Positions 9,485 to 17,949 of a stretch of 64,000 nucleotides of DNA are shown here, piece by piece (position 1 is the first letter of the stretch; every line of letters starts with the position of its first letter). The position numbers and the translations under genes are program-made. Source of the stretch: Bdellovibrio sp. (lineage in GTDB: Bacteria > Bdellovibrionota > Bdellovibrionia > Bdellovibrionales > Bdellovibrionaceae); NCBI GenBank assembly GCA_014376435.1, contig JACMRL010000016.1, positions 62,001 to 126,000 on the forward strand. Reading direction: 5' to 3'. Below the pieces are notes generated by a model. That model made no database searches and was not told where the DNA came from. It worked only from the letters and a program-made list of their open reading frames with translations.

Positions 9485-9827
9485 CTAAATTCCGTTCAAA
9501 GCTAGGTTGCGGGCAACTTCGCCAATAGGTATTTTAAAAAGCCAGTTTTTCATTTTTGCCGCCACTTTATCTCTAACGGGGTAAAGACTGTCTGCTAAAA
9601 TTTTCAATAAATCTTCATGAGTTACAATTCCAATTGTTTTATCTTCGCTCGTTATCAAAACTGCACTAATTTTGCAGTCGATCATCTCTTGCACCACAGA
9701 AATTAATTTAGTATCAAACGGAACTGATTCCATAGCCCGTTGAAAATCTCGGTCAGAAATAATTCCAATTATATTTCCGTGGCTGGCGCAGTTGACATTA
9801 TTTCTGTAATTTTAGTTTTGACAAATA
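9485..9827 (-). pseudogene. Decayed CBS-domain protein (internal deletion plus frameshift)
   Basis: An intact frame from ATG 9733 codes for 82 residues that are the later part of a CBS pair (ISAVLITSEDKTIGIVTHEDLL). Upstream in the same frame the sequence still codes for CBS-like residues (GNIIGIISDRDFQRAM) back to a stop near 9810, with no start codon. In another frame just before this, the DNA reads KTKITEIMSTAPATEI, a typical beginning of a first CBS motif, which then stops at TAA. So the first CBS motif is split between two frames and is too short. A GGGGAG lies at 9828-9833. I read it as a CBS-pair gene broken by a deletion with frameshift; the 82-residue remnant could still be expressed. 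Confidence 0.6.
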
Positions 9828-9854
9828 CTCCCCGTACTTCATCTATTCAAACTT

Positions 9855-11009
9855 TTATTCAATAACCGGCCTTTGAATTACTTTTTGCAATTCTTCCATT
9901 CGATTTTTGATATCTCTTGGAATACGAGTACCGCCGGATCCTGAATAGCTTAATGCGACCGAATTCGATAACTTATCAAAGCATAACTGCGCCCACTTGG
10001 TGCGTGGTGCTTTACGAACACAAGACTCATAATAATTTTCGTGGAGTGACATCATCGAAATTTTATTCAAAGACTCATAGCTTTCTCCAGTTAGAAATAA
10101 TGATTCGCCCAGCTCAGAACGATTTTGTCCCTCGGTCAACAAACGAAGTAAGGCAGGTATGGCGCGCATGTCTTCAATTTCACTAACCCGGGTGCTGATC
10201 AGGTTTCTGATCGCGGGCAGTTGATTAAACACTTCATTTGGATTCCATACGGCTACAGATTTTTTCCAAAGCTTATTTGTTTTCTTCAAATACAAAGGTA
10301 ATGTCGAGTTTCGTTCGATGGCTTGAATAATTTTTTTAGTTTTTTCAATATCTTGCATGTGCTGGACAGATACAAGTAAAGCTAAACGTGCGATCCGATC
10401 GGCATCTTCATGAACCATCGTACTGGATTGGATCTGCTGTAAGTTTTTAAGAGCTAAACCGTAAGCCAGATTAAATTGACGAAACGCAATTCTAAATTCA
10501 ATCTGCTCTGCGACCGGCAAAGTATTCAGAAAAGGTCGTGCCGTATCACGTGGATTAAACTCGGGGCCTTGACGTATCCTTGTATGGCATTCTAGGCAAA
10601 AGCTAGTGACTTTCGCCAGTTGCCAACGAGTATAATCAGGCCATCCCGCTTTAAAATTTTCATCGGCTTTTTGAAGCTCATCGGCAAATTGCTCAGCAAC
10701 AAATCGCACGGTCGGATCTTTTGTAAGAATGACGGGGTCGTGTTTCACATTCTTAGATTCAACCGCTAATTTGTGAATTTCTTTCGATAAAAATTCGTGA
10801 TTTGCAGGGTCGATAAACCGAGCTTTATCAAAAATGAATGGCTCAAGAGTTAGCATATCCTGTTTTAAGTTTTGCATTGAAGCATTCCATACCGGAGGCG
10901 GTAAAAAACCATAGGTGTCCCCACCGGGCGTATCCTCTAAATTTGTGGGTTTGCTTTGACAAGAAGTTAAAGCGATGACGCTTAAAAAAATGACTACGGA
11001 TGTTTTCAA
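9855..11009 (-). CDS. Lipoprotein with single c-type haem motif
   Basis: A protein of about 384 residues with a lipoprotein signal (KTSVVIFLSVIALTSC, lipobox LTSC) and one CxxCH haem-binding motif in FCLECHTR near residue 143. It is likely an envelope-anchored monohaem cytochrome-like protein; the rest is helical and unrecognised. I prefer a TTG start at 11009-11007, because AAGGTGG sits 5 bases before it. The longer GTG start at 11018 lies inside that Shine-Dalgarno sequence. The gene stands alone, with no oxidase or reductase genes beside it, so its redox partner is unknown. Confidence 0.75.
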   Translation of the reverse strand: MKTSVVIFLSVIALTSCQSKPTNLEDTPGGDTYGFLPPPVWNASMQNLKQDMLTLEPFIFDKARFIDPANHEFLSKEIHKLAVESKNVKHDPVILTKDPTVRFVAEQFADELQKADENFKAGWPDYTRWQLAKVTSFCLECHTRIRQGPEFNPRDTARPFLNTLPVAEQIEFRIAFRQFNLAYGLALKNLQQIQSSTMVHEDADRIARLALLVSVQHMQDIEKTKKIIQAIERNSTLPLYLKKTNKLWKKSVAVWNPNEVFNQLPAIRNLISTRVSEIEDMRAIPALLRLLTEGQNRSELGESLFLTGESYESLNKISMMSLHENYYESCVRKAPRTKWAQLCFDKLSNSVALSYSGSGGTRIPRDIKNRMEELQKVIQRPVIE

Positions 11010-11018
11010 AAAAACCAC

Positions 11019-11616
11019 CTTACAAAGCTTGCGAACCTGTTTTGCGTCATGAATTCTCGATTTATAATAAAAATTTATCTTATATCAAGCGAAGTTGTGC
11101 AATATCACTGACATACATTCAGATCGTTGGTGTGCTTCACGTAGACTTTTATTTTTTTCAATGGGGCGAAAAGTCACTTTAGAAAAAATAATTTCCATAT
11201 TCACCTCAAATGATAAAAACTATATTTGATCTAAACTTTTAAAAAAAGGGTTAAGTTCTTGTTAACTAATGTAGAATTGTAATTTCATTTTTTTATTCAA
11301 GTTTGCTAGCAGCGGTCGTAATTCTCACCAAAGGCTCAGAATCTGCAACGATGTACACAACATTAAAACATTTGCTTTAAAAGCTGATCTACTAACAAGG
11401 AGATATTTATGTTTAATTTATTTGTGGAATCAGATTCACAAATAAAAGGTGACGCAAAAAAGAATTTCAATTTGATTCGAGCGTACTTGCTTCAAAAACT
11501 GCAATAACACCTAATGCGGGCAACGTCACTTGTTGCTCCAGGTAAATGCGGATGGAAGCGCTTCGAATCAGTGCCTAGTTTAATATCATCGCAGCATTGC
11601 AACGTGATGCTAGAAA
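11019..11616. other. Intergenic region of about 600 bp
   Basis: Between the haem lipoprotein and the DedA-like gene. The first 350 bases are AT-rich with poly-A and poly-T runs and show no convincing gene. A strong ribosome site with a 32-codon frame lies at 11397-11507 (listed separately). The remaining 110 bases before 11617 show nothing I can name. Confidence 0.5.
11409..11507 (+). CDS. Possible small protein of 32 residues
   Basis: A short frame begins at ATG 11409 with a perfect AAGGAG at 11397-11402, six bases before the start. It codes for 32 residues with a mixed, mildly basic composition and ends at TAA 11505-11507. There is no signal peptide or membrane segment and I recognise no relative. 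The only support is the good ribosome site in an otherwise empty region. It could equally be the surviving start of a decayed longer gene. Confidence 0.35.
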   Translation: MFNLFVESDSQIKGDAKKNFNLIRAYLLQKLQ

Positions 11617-12219
11617 GTGAGGAATGTGTTACCGTATCTGTTTGTTTTCTTAGGATCCATGTTAGTTGATTGCATTCCTATATTTGCGCCTCCCGCGTGG
11701 ATGTTGATGCTATTTATCATGCTTAAATTTAATTTAAATCCTTATTATGTGGTACTTATCGGAACCGCGGGCACGGTCGGCGGGCGAATGATTTATGTAA
11801 CTTATATTGTTCCGTGGCTTGGTAAAAAAGCGATTGGTCGCAAAAAAGATTCGGATCTAAAATTCGTTGGAGAAAAACTTTCTCAAAAAAGGGGAATGGT
11901 TTTTGCCTTTGTGTTTCTGTATTCGATCCTTCCCCTTTCTACAACCGCTTTATTTACCGCTGCCGGGTTAGCAAAACTAAAAAAAATGACAATCATCCCT
12001 CCATTTTTTCTAGGAAATCTTATTGGCGATGGTTTACTTCTTTTTTCAGGCCATTATGCTATCACTCACTTTAGTGATTTCTATAAAGACTCTTTGAATT
12101 TTAAAAATATTTTTATGATGACGTTAGGACTTCTGCTGGTATCGCTTTTTGTCTTTGTCGATTGGCGCAATCTTTTGGAAAAAAAGACCCTTCGTTTTAA
12201 ATGGAAATTCTGGCAGTAG
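11617..12219 (+). CDS. DedA/VTT-like small integral membrane protein
   Basis: A 200-residue membrane protein with about five hydrophobic segments. Its layout resembles SNARE-associated/DedA (VTT) proteins: an N-terminal amphipathic segment with prolines (FAPPAWML), a glycine-rich turn (IGTAGTVGGRMIY), a hydrophilic loop, then a proline-containing membrane segment (YSILPLSTTALFTAAGLAKL). DedA-type proteins take part in lipid carrier recycling and membrane homeostasis. This one is shorter and more divergent than typical members. The start is a GTG; there is an alternative GTG at 11626, and neither has well-placed ribosome spacing. It runs toward, but stops before, the tRNA gene on the opposite strand. 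Confidence 0.55.
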   Translation: MRNVLPYLFVFLGSMLVDCIPIFAPPAWMLMLFIMLKFNLNPYYVVLIGTAGTVGGRMIYVTYIVPWLGKKAIGRKKDSDLKFVGEKLSQKRGMVFAFVFLYSILPLSTTALFTAAGLAKLKKMTIIPPFFLGNLIGDGLLLFSGHYAITHFSDFYKDSLNFKNIFMMTLGLLLVSLFVFVDWRNLLEKKTLRFKWKFWQ

Positions 12220-12249
12220 CCAGCCGTTAAGTAAAAGTGAGTTTGGTAT

Positions 12250-12326
12250 TGGTGCGGCCGGAGAGATTCGAACTCCCGACACCCTGGTTCGAAGCCAGGT
12301 ACTCTATCCAGCTGAGCTACGGCCGC
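12250..12326 (-). tRNA. tRNA-Arg (anticodon TCG), CCA encoded
   Basis: The minus strand folds as a full cloverleaf of 77 nt. The acceptor stem is GCGGCCG/CGGCCGC. The D-arm region is TAGCTCAGCTGGATAGAG. The anticodon stem CCTGG/CCAGG closes the loop CTTCGAA, giving anticodon TCG, which reads CGA and other CGN arginine codons. The T-loop is GTTCGAATC. The discriminator is A and the terminal CCA is present in the DNA. Confidence 0.97.
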
Positions 12327-12347
12327 ACGGTCTAATAAAAAGATAAT

Positions 12348-12977
12348 CTAGTCGTTCCACCAAATCAACTTGTTCGGAACTTCATTTTCGGTGTTTTGCT
12401 TATTTTTTGGAAAGTGCGGAGCTAATTCGACTTGTAGAAAAGCGATCGCTTTCAAAAAACCGGCTTCGTATTCACCTTTTTTAAATTCGTGGCTGATCAC
12501 CTTAATTAGATTTTTTTGTAATAGATCAAGACCCACTAAGTTCAGTCGTGGGTCTGGTAAAACAATAATCTTTTTTTCCATGATTGAGACAAAAAGAATC
12601 ATCGAATTATGCGTTTTGACTTCGTGAAGTTGCTTGAGAAAGAAAATTCTTTGTGCTTTTTCATGAGCCTGACGACTCCGTTCTGCTTTCGTTATAAAAA
12701 AACGATCTACCCAGTCAGATTTATCGATTAGATGCCCTAAGATAACCGCTAAAAAAGGTGCGGCAATATAGTAATTTGTTTTTGAAGCCCACGAGTTGTG
12801 AAAAAATAAATCAATCGTCGAGACAAAGATTAAAAGTAAAATTAATGAAATCATCCAGCCAATGTGATCGGTGTAACTTGATTTATTGGTAATAACGGGG
12901 ACTAATTCGAAATCAACTTTTGATTCAAATTCAGCAATCGCATTTTCAATTTTAGTGGAATCAATTTTGTTCTTCAT
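12348..12977 (-). CDS. TPM-domain membrane protein
   Basis: A 209-residue protein with two central hydrophobic segments (about residues 35-85) followed by a TPM-fold-like region (SMILFVSIMEKKIIVLPDPRLN). It appears to be a divergent partner of the preceding YgcG-like protein. The start ATG at 12977 lies 10 bases after the upstream stop and has GAGGA about 8 bases before it. An open extension to 13109 lies inside the upstream gene and is not used. It is the last gene of a three-gene lemA operon. TPM proteins beside LemA are widespread membrane proteins thought to act in envelope quality control; the exact role here is unknown. Confidence 0.75.
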   Translation of the reverse strand: MKNKIDSTKIENAIAEFESKVDFELVPVITNKSSYTDHIGWMISLILLLIFVSTIDLFFHNSWASKTNYYIAAPFLAVILGHLIDKSDWVDRFFITKAERSRQAHEKAQRIFFLKQLHEVKTHNSMILFVSIMEKKIIVLPDPRLNLVGLDLLQKNLIKVISHEFKKGEYEAGFLKAIAFLQVELAPHFPKNKQNTENEVPNKLIWWND

Positions 12978-12987
12978 GCAATTTTCC

Positions 12988-13728
12988 TCACCAACTACCC
13001 GAAGCTCCGCCGCCGGAAGAACTTCCGCCGCCGCCGCCCCAGCTTCCACCGCCGCCACCAAATCCCCCGCCACCGCCTCGTCCACCACGGCCCGCGAATA
13101 AAAGTGCAATGGCTAAAGTCGGATTAAACATAAATAACAAAAGCCATAATACAAAAAGAACCACACCGATAATTTTACCACTTATACCAGTTGATTTACG
13201 TTCGCTTCGTTCAGGCTGTGCGCCCATATCGCCGTGTAATTCACCCGCCTTGGCGTAGTGAAGAATCGCCGCCACGCCTTGCACAACTCCCATATCGAAG
13301 TCGCCGGTTTTAAAAAATGGCGCTACGATATCTGAGACGATACGTTTAGCGTAAGCATCGGGAATATCGCCTTCTAAACCCTGGCCAACTTCAACGCGTA
13401 GTTTTTTTTCTTTGGGAGCAATCAGGAAAAGAACGCCATTATCGGTTTTTTCTCCACCAAGTTTCCATTGATCAAAAACTTTAATCGCAACTTCTTCTAA
13501 ACTTTCACCGTTTAAAGAAGACACGATTAACACTTGAATTTGGGGTCCATTTTTTTGATTGTAAACTTCGCGTAGGTTTTGCTCCAGCATCGTCTTGGTG
13601 CCACTAGAAATTAATCCAACTTGATCAACCACGGCGCCCGACATAGGAGGAACGTCAAACGCATGAGTGCTGATTGCACTCACGCTAAATAAAAGTATTA
13701 AAAAGAAATTTCTAATCAAGCCTGGCAA
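12988..13728 (-). CDS. YgcG-family TPM-domain protein with glycine-rich tail
   Basis: A 246-residue protein: signal peptide (probable cleavage after STHA near residue 23), a TPM domain from about 30 to 160 (SGAVVDQVGLIS, VLIVSSLNGESLEEVAIKVFDQWKLG, DNGVLFLIAPKEKKLRVEVG), a membrane segment near 185-210, then a tail made almost entirely of Gly and Ser with single Trp residues. This is the classic YgcG layout. The frame begins at a TTG just after the lemA stop with no clear ribosome site, so it is probably translated by coupling. It lies between lemA and a second TPM gene. Confidence 0.85.
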   Translation of the reverse strand: MPGLIRNFFLILLFSVSAISTHAFDVPPMSGAVVDQVGLISSGTKTMLEQNLREVYNQKNGPQIQVLIVSSLNGESLEEVAIKVFDQWKLGGEKTDNGVLFLIAPKEKKLRVEVGQGLEGDIPDAYAKRIVSDIVAPFFKTGDFDMGVVQGVAAILHYAKAGELHGDMGAQPERSERKSTGISGKIIGVVLFVLWLLLFMFNPTLAIALLFAGRGGRGGGGGFGGGGGSWGGGGGSSSGGGASGSW

Positions 13729-13733
13729 AGTTA

Positions 13734-14318
13734 TTAAAATTTAACTTCAGGAGCTTTTTCGACTTGCGCTTTTTCGTCAGGAGTTACATCCCATTGCGGA
13801 ACTTTATCGTGATGAAAAAACATCGAGTTAAACCAGCTAGTTGGTGGAACTGTGACTAGGTTATTAAAGTTCTTAACCGTTTCGATGTAGCGGTTACGAG
13901 CCACGGTGATACGGTTTTCAGTGCCCTCAAGCTGCGCTTGTAAATCACGGAACTGCGTATCGGCTTTTAAGTTTGGATAGTTTTCTGCAATCGACATCAA
14001 CTTTCCTAAAGCCATTGATAAATCGCCCTGAACTTTACGGAAATTTTGTAACTTTTCTGGAGTTAAGCTTGAAGCATCAACCGTTAATTGTGTCGCTTTC
14101 GCGCGAGCCTCAACCACACCTTGTAAAGTATCTTTTTCGTGAGAAGCATAACCTTTCACTGTACTAACCAAATTTGGAATTAGATCTGCTCTGCGTTTAT
14201 ACTGATTAGTGATTTCAGCCAATGAAGCTTCAACTTCATTTTTTCCTTGCGGAAGGCTTTGCATACCACAAGAAGAAAGAACCATTGTTGCCGTTATTAA
14301 AAGTAAAATAGATTTCAT
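13734..14318 (-). CDS. lemA: LemA-family lipoprotein
   Basis: A protein of 194 residues with a lipoprotein signal (ATMVLSSCG) and the LemA core: NQYKRRADLIPNLVSTVKGYA near the N-terminus, then VVEARAKATQ and long helices with ENRITVARNRYIETVKNFN. LemA proteins are helical, membrane-attached and commonly co-transcribed with TPM-domain genes, as here. The start ATG at 14318 has GGAGGA at 14322-14327; a longer frame to 14366 is unlikely. First gene of the lemA-TPM-TPM operon. It is divergent from the pseudouridine synthase fusion gene. Confidence 0.9.
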   Translation of the reverse strand: MKSILLLITATMVLSSCGMQSLPQGKNEVEASLAEITNQYKRRADLIPNLVSTVKGYASHEKDTLQGVVEARAKATQLTVDASSLTPEKLQNFRKVQGDLSMALGKLMSIAENYPNLKADTQFRDLQAQLEGTENRITVARNRYIETVKNFNNLVTVPPTSWFNSMFFHHDKVPQWDVTPDEKAQVEKAPEVKF

Positions 14319-14391
14319 AAATCCTCCATCAAAAATTAGTCTAGCTAATAACTGAGTGACCCTCAATGATTACCGTGTTAGCGTTGTCGTC

Positions 14392-15942
14392 ATGCAACTA
14401 CGCTTCCAAGAATTTGATGATTTTATAGTCTTTGACAAAGCTTACGGGCTTCGCACCCACCGTGTTTCAGATGGTCAACTGGGCCTAATCGACTTTTTAG
14501 CGCAAAAACTAGATATGCCTCTATTCGTCGCGCAGCAACTAGACAAAGAAACATCGGGCGTCATGGTTTTTGCAAAATCAAAAGAAGCCGCAAAAAAACT
14601 AAACGAAATTTTTGATAAAGGTCAGTCGACCGAAACTTACTTTTTTCTAACTGATCAGAAAAAAACTGAAACCGCATTCACCGTAAAAACTCACATCGGA
14701 CGCACGCAGAAATCTTTAGCGAATATCCCCGGGCAAACTCCTAATTCACAAACTGATTTTGAATTTGTTCGCGAGATTGGAGCTCATTTTTTATGGAAAG
14801 CGACGCCAAAAACTAATATTCCGCACCAGATACGTTTGCACGCTGCATTCTCGCGTATTGCTATTTTAGGTGATGCAGAACATAAGGGTTCGGCGTATTT
14901 TCGTTTGGCTTTACACGGACAAAAACTGCAATTTACTTTAAATGACGTTAGCCACAGTTTTGAAAGTGAATTGCCACCTTGCTTGAAAGAAAATTCTTTA
15001 ACTGGCTTGGATGGTTTACTAGAAGAAAGCTTCCATAAACGTCATCAGCTTTATAAAATGGACCCTGACGAATCTTATCGCCTGATTCATCTAGAAAATG
15101 ATTTGATTCGCGCCGATATTTTCGCAGATCGACTGTGGGTCTACGATTACACAAAAAATAAAATGTCTGATTCAGACCGTGAATCGATTGAAAAATTTGC
15201 GGCAAAAAAATCTTTGACGCCCGTTATTCGCCATATGCCTGACCGCGGCCAAGGCGTGGGCGGACTTGATGATGATACTTCAGAAAGCCAAGCGCATTTA
15301 AACTGGGTCGCACAAGAAGAAAAAGTAAGTTATTTATTGAAATTAGATTCAGGCTTTTCGCCAGGTTTATTTTTAGATCAACACGAAAGCCGTAAATGGG
15401 TTCGTGAAAATTGCTTCGGTAAGCGTGTCTTGGACTTATTCTCCTACACCGGAGGTTTTTCAGTTAATGCCGCAAAGGGATTAGCTAAAGAAGTGGTGAG
15501 CGTCGACGTGAGCGAAAAATTTATCGAGTGGAGTAAAGAAAACTTTGCCTTAAACCGCATTGATGAATCAAAAGCTGAATTCAATGCCCAGGAAGTCACA
15601 TTTTTTTTAAAGGGCGCCATCAAAGAAGATCGCCAGTGGGATTTGATCATCTGCGACCCACCGGCTTTTGGACGCTCAAAAGAAGATGGCATCTGGAAGC
15701 TTGAGAACGAACTTTCGCAGATGGTTTATTTAATATTTCAATGTTTAGAAAAAAACGGCGAAATTTTATTTTCATGCAACTTAGATCAAAGAACGCGCGA
15801 AGAAGTTTTAGAAATTTTTATTAAAAAGTTACCGGAAAAGAAAATTGAAATCATCCGTATGCCAATGCAAAGCCTTGATTTTGAATTACCCGATGATTTA
15901 ACCAATCTGACCAAGGGTTTCATCGTCAAGCGCTTATCTTAG
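14392..15942 (+). CDS. Fused RluA-type pseudouridine synthase and RlmI-type methyltransferase
   Basis: A protein of about 516 residues with two RNA-modification domains. Residues 1-205 are an RluA-family pseudouridine synthase (catalytic Asp in QQLDKETSGVMVFAKS, and IPHQIRLHAAF). The usual Arg before the catalytic LD pair is Gln here. Residues from about 215 on form a class I SAM methyltransferase like RlmI/RlmK: FLDQHESRKWV, the SAM loop VLDLFSYTGGFSVNAA, VDVSEKF, and the catalytic DPPAFGRS. The two domains normally act on rRNA in separate proteins. The start is uncertain: the frame opens at GTG 14356 and ATG 14392 is the first ATG; neither has a good ribosome site. Confidence 0.85.
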   Translation: MQLRFQEFDDFIVFDKAYGLRTHRVSDGQLGLIDFLAQKLDMPLFVAQQLDKETSGVMVFAKSKEAAKKLNEIFDKGQSTETYFFLTDQKKTETAFTVKTHIGRTQKSLANIPGQTPNSQTDFEFVREIGAHFLWKATPKTNIPHQIRLHAAFSRIAILGDAEHKGSAYFRLALHGQKLQFTLNDVSHSFESELPPCLKENSLTGLDGLLEESFHKRHQLYKMDPDESYRLIHLENDLIRADIFADRLWVYDYTKNKMSDSDRESIEKFAAKKSLTPVIRHMPDRGQGVGGLDDDTSESQAHLNWVAQEEKVSYLLKLDSGFSPGLFLDQHESRKWVRENCFGKRVLDLFSYTGGFSVNAAKGLAKEVVSVDVSEKFIEWSKENFALNRIDESKAEFNAQEVTFFLKGAIKEDRQWDLIICDPPAFGRSKEDGIWKLENELSQMVYLIFQCLEKNGEILFSCNLDQRTREEVLEIFIKKLPEKKIEIIRMPMQSLDFELPDDLTNLTKGFIVKRLS

Positions 15943-15944
15943 CT

Positions 15945-16646
15945 TTAAAGACCTAATTTATTTTTTAAAATACTTTCCGCTGAATCCATCGTTCGCATCG
16001 CGTACGTCGCTTTAAGAATGCTTTGCTGCTCTTCTGTCACATCGGCATTACTACCCTGCTTTTGTCGGCGGTCAGATGCAATATGGTAAAGGCAAAGTGC
16101 TCCCGCGATTGAAATATTAAAACTTTGTACAAAGCCCGGCATCGGAATAATCACGCGCTCGTCGGCGGCCTCTAACATCTCTTTTGATACACCGTCTTTT
16201 TCATTTCCTAAAACTAAAGCCAGCGGAGTTGAAAAATCAATTTCATGCAGTGGTTTTGAAGCTTCTAAGCTGGTTACACAGATACGGATTTTATTTTTTT
16301 TAAAATGCTCAATCGCTTCTTTAGTGGATTTCCATTTTTTGGCTTCGACCCACTTATCAGCCCCTTGGGTGACCCGGTTGGCCTCTTTAAATTTTTCAAA
16401 AGTTTCGATGATGTGAAAATTTGCAAAACCTAAGCCTTCGGCCGTTCGCATAACCGCACTGGTGTTGCCGCGGTCGTAGATACTTTCTAATACCACCGAA
16501 ATATCAAAGCAACGTTCCTTAACCACGTTAATAATCTTTCGCTGACGCTCTTCCGTGAGTAACGGAAATACATGAGTTAATACATCCTCTGCAGTCACTG
16601 CTAATTTTCCGTCGAATAATGAAATTTTATGAGTCAGCGGAAACAC
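15945..16646 (-). CDS. trmH: tRNA (guanosine-2'-O-)-methyltransferase, TrmH/SpoU family
   Basis: A 233-residue SPOUT methyltransferase. The knotted C-terminal motifs are visible: NTSAVMRTAEGLGF near residue 60, ALVLGNEKDGVS near 145 and IIPMPGFVQSFNISIAGALCLY near 170. This matches TrmH, which methylates G18 of tRNA. The start is GTG, overlapping the upstream acyl-CoA dehydrogenase stop as TAGTG, so the two are translationally coupled. It converges with the pseudouridine synthase fusion gene, leaving only two bases between the stops. Confidence 0.88.
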   Translation of the reverse strand: MFPLTHKISLFDGKLAVTAEDVLTHVFPLLTEERQRKIINVVKERCFDISVVLESIYDRGNTSAVMRTAEGLGFANFHIIETFEKFKEANRVTQGADKWVEAKKWKSTKEAIEHFKKNKIRICVTSLEASKPLHEIDFSTPLALVLGNEKDGVSKEMLEAADERVIIPMPGFVQSFNISIAGALCLYHIASDRRQKQGSNADVTEEQQSILKATYAMRTMDSAESILKNKLGL

Positions 16647-17839
16647 TAAAAACCCGCACGTGACAGATCACGGGTAATATTTTTTTGGTGAGCCTCTAAT
16701 GTGCCGCCGCCAATTTCTAATAATTTAGAATCGCGCCACAAGCGCTCGACCACGTATTCACCCACGTAGCCGTAACCGCCCAATACTTGAATCGCACGAT
16801 CGGCTACGTTTTTTGCCATCGTCGTCGCCACAAGTTTTACCCCGTCTGAGTCTAGACGATTGCCTTCTTCATTTAGGCTCAAGCGGCGGGCCGTATCGTA
16901 AACGTAAGCCTGGCTTGCTTTGTATTCGGCGTACGATTCCGCAATGTATTTTTGAATTTGGCCGTAAGAGTTTAATGGTTTTTTAAAAGACATTCTTTCG
17001 TTGGCGTATTTATTCATAATTTCGATTGATCTGCGGGCAATTCCTAAAGCCATCGCCGCTAAACCGACACGTTCAATTTCTAAATTACGCATCATATGAT
17101 TGACCGAATCACCCTCGGCGCCAACTAAACGATTGGCCGGAATTTCGCAGTTTTCAAATACCAGCTCGGCCGTATTTGAAGCGCGCATTCCTAATTTATC
17201 CATAATTTTTTGTCCGACATAAAATCCCGGATCATTTTTTTCAATAATAAAAGTTGATAGTAATGTACGACCGTCTTTTTCGCCAGTCTTGGCGTACAAC
17301 CACACAAAATCACAGGCCGTTTTGTTATCATCTAAGGCGCCGTTCGTAATCCACATCTTGCGGCCATTAATAATATATTTGTCACCTTTTCTAACTGCGG
17401 TCGTCGTCATTCCTAAAACATCCGTTCCGTAATCAGGTTCTGACATCGCCATCGAACCCACTAATGATCCGTCACTTAAACCCGGTAAATATTTCTTTTT
17501 TTGCTCATCCGAGCCGTTAACCGCTAAATTATTTACCGCTAATAAAGTATGCGCTAAGTAAGCTAAGCAAAAACCTGGATCGCTAGCTGATAATTCTTCA
17601 TGGGCTATAATCGAAGCGACCGCATCTAAGCCCGAACCACCGTATTGCTCTGGCACGGTTATTCCTAACAACCCCAATTCACTTAATTTTTTGAATAAAA
17701 CTAAATTAAATTTTTCTTTACGGTCGTACTCATGAGCCTGCGGTTCTACTTCGGCGACAACAAAAGATTTAACCATATCACGTAGCATTTTGTGCTCAGG
17801 CGTAGGGTTCATTAAATCGAAGTTTTTCCAGTCAGTCAT
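16646..17839 (-). CDS. Acyl-CoA dehydrogenase, isovaleryl-CoA-type active site
   Basis: A 397-residue FAD enzyme with the full acyl-CoA dehydrogenase fold: N-terminal helices, AMSEPDYGTD and MWITNGALD in the middle domain, and a C-terminal helical domain with VLGGYGYVGEYVVERLWRD. The usual catalytic Glu loop is replaced by IGGGTLEAHQ. A glutamate sits instead in LEIERVGLA (near residue 258), matching the position used by isovaleryl-CoA dehydrogenase. That suggests branched-chain or short acyl-CoA oxidation. The start has AAGGAT 6 bases before ATG. It is followed directly by trmH, an unusual partner that is probably coupled only for translation. Confidence 0.85.
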   Translation of the reverse strand: MTDWKNFDLMNPTPEHKMLRDMVKSFVVAEVEPQAHEYDRKEKFNLVLFKKLSELGLLGITVPEQYGGSGLDAVASIIAHEELSASDPGFCLAYLAHTLLAVNNLAVNGSDEQKKKYLPGLSDGSLVGSMAMSEPDYGTDVLGMTTTAVRKGDKYIINGRKMWITNGALDDNKTACDFVWLYAKTGEKDGRTLLSTFIIEKNDPGFYVGQKIMDKLGMRASNTAELVFENCEIPANRLVGAEGDSVNHMMRNLEIERVGLAAMALGIARRSIEIMNKYANERMSFKKPLNSYGQIQKYIAESYAEYKASQAYVYDTARRLSLNEEGNRLDSDGVKLVATTMAKNVADRAIQVLGGYGYVGEYVVERLWRDSKLLEIGGGTLEAHQKNITRDLSRAGF

Positions 17840-17949
17840 AGGTATCCTTTTTTAGATCTTGCAAAGTCAGCTTGCTAAAGCGGTTAAAGAACATTGACTG
17901 TAGCAGTTTTGTTAGTTCAGATAAAGTTTTTTAAGACAGGACAATGCCT

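Noticed and set aside
12978-13109. Longer start for the second TPM gene, inside the Gly-rich tail of the first
   Set aside because: The extension is an Ala/Val-rich shadow of the Gly-rich coding DNA; GAGGA before ATG 12977 decides the start.
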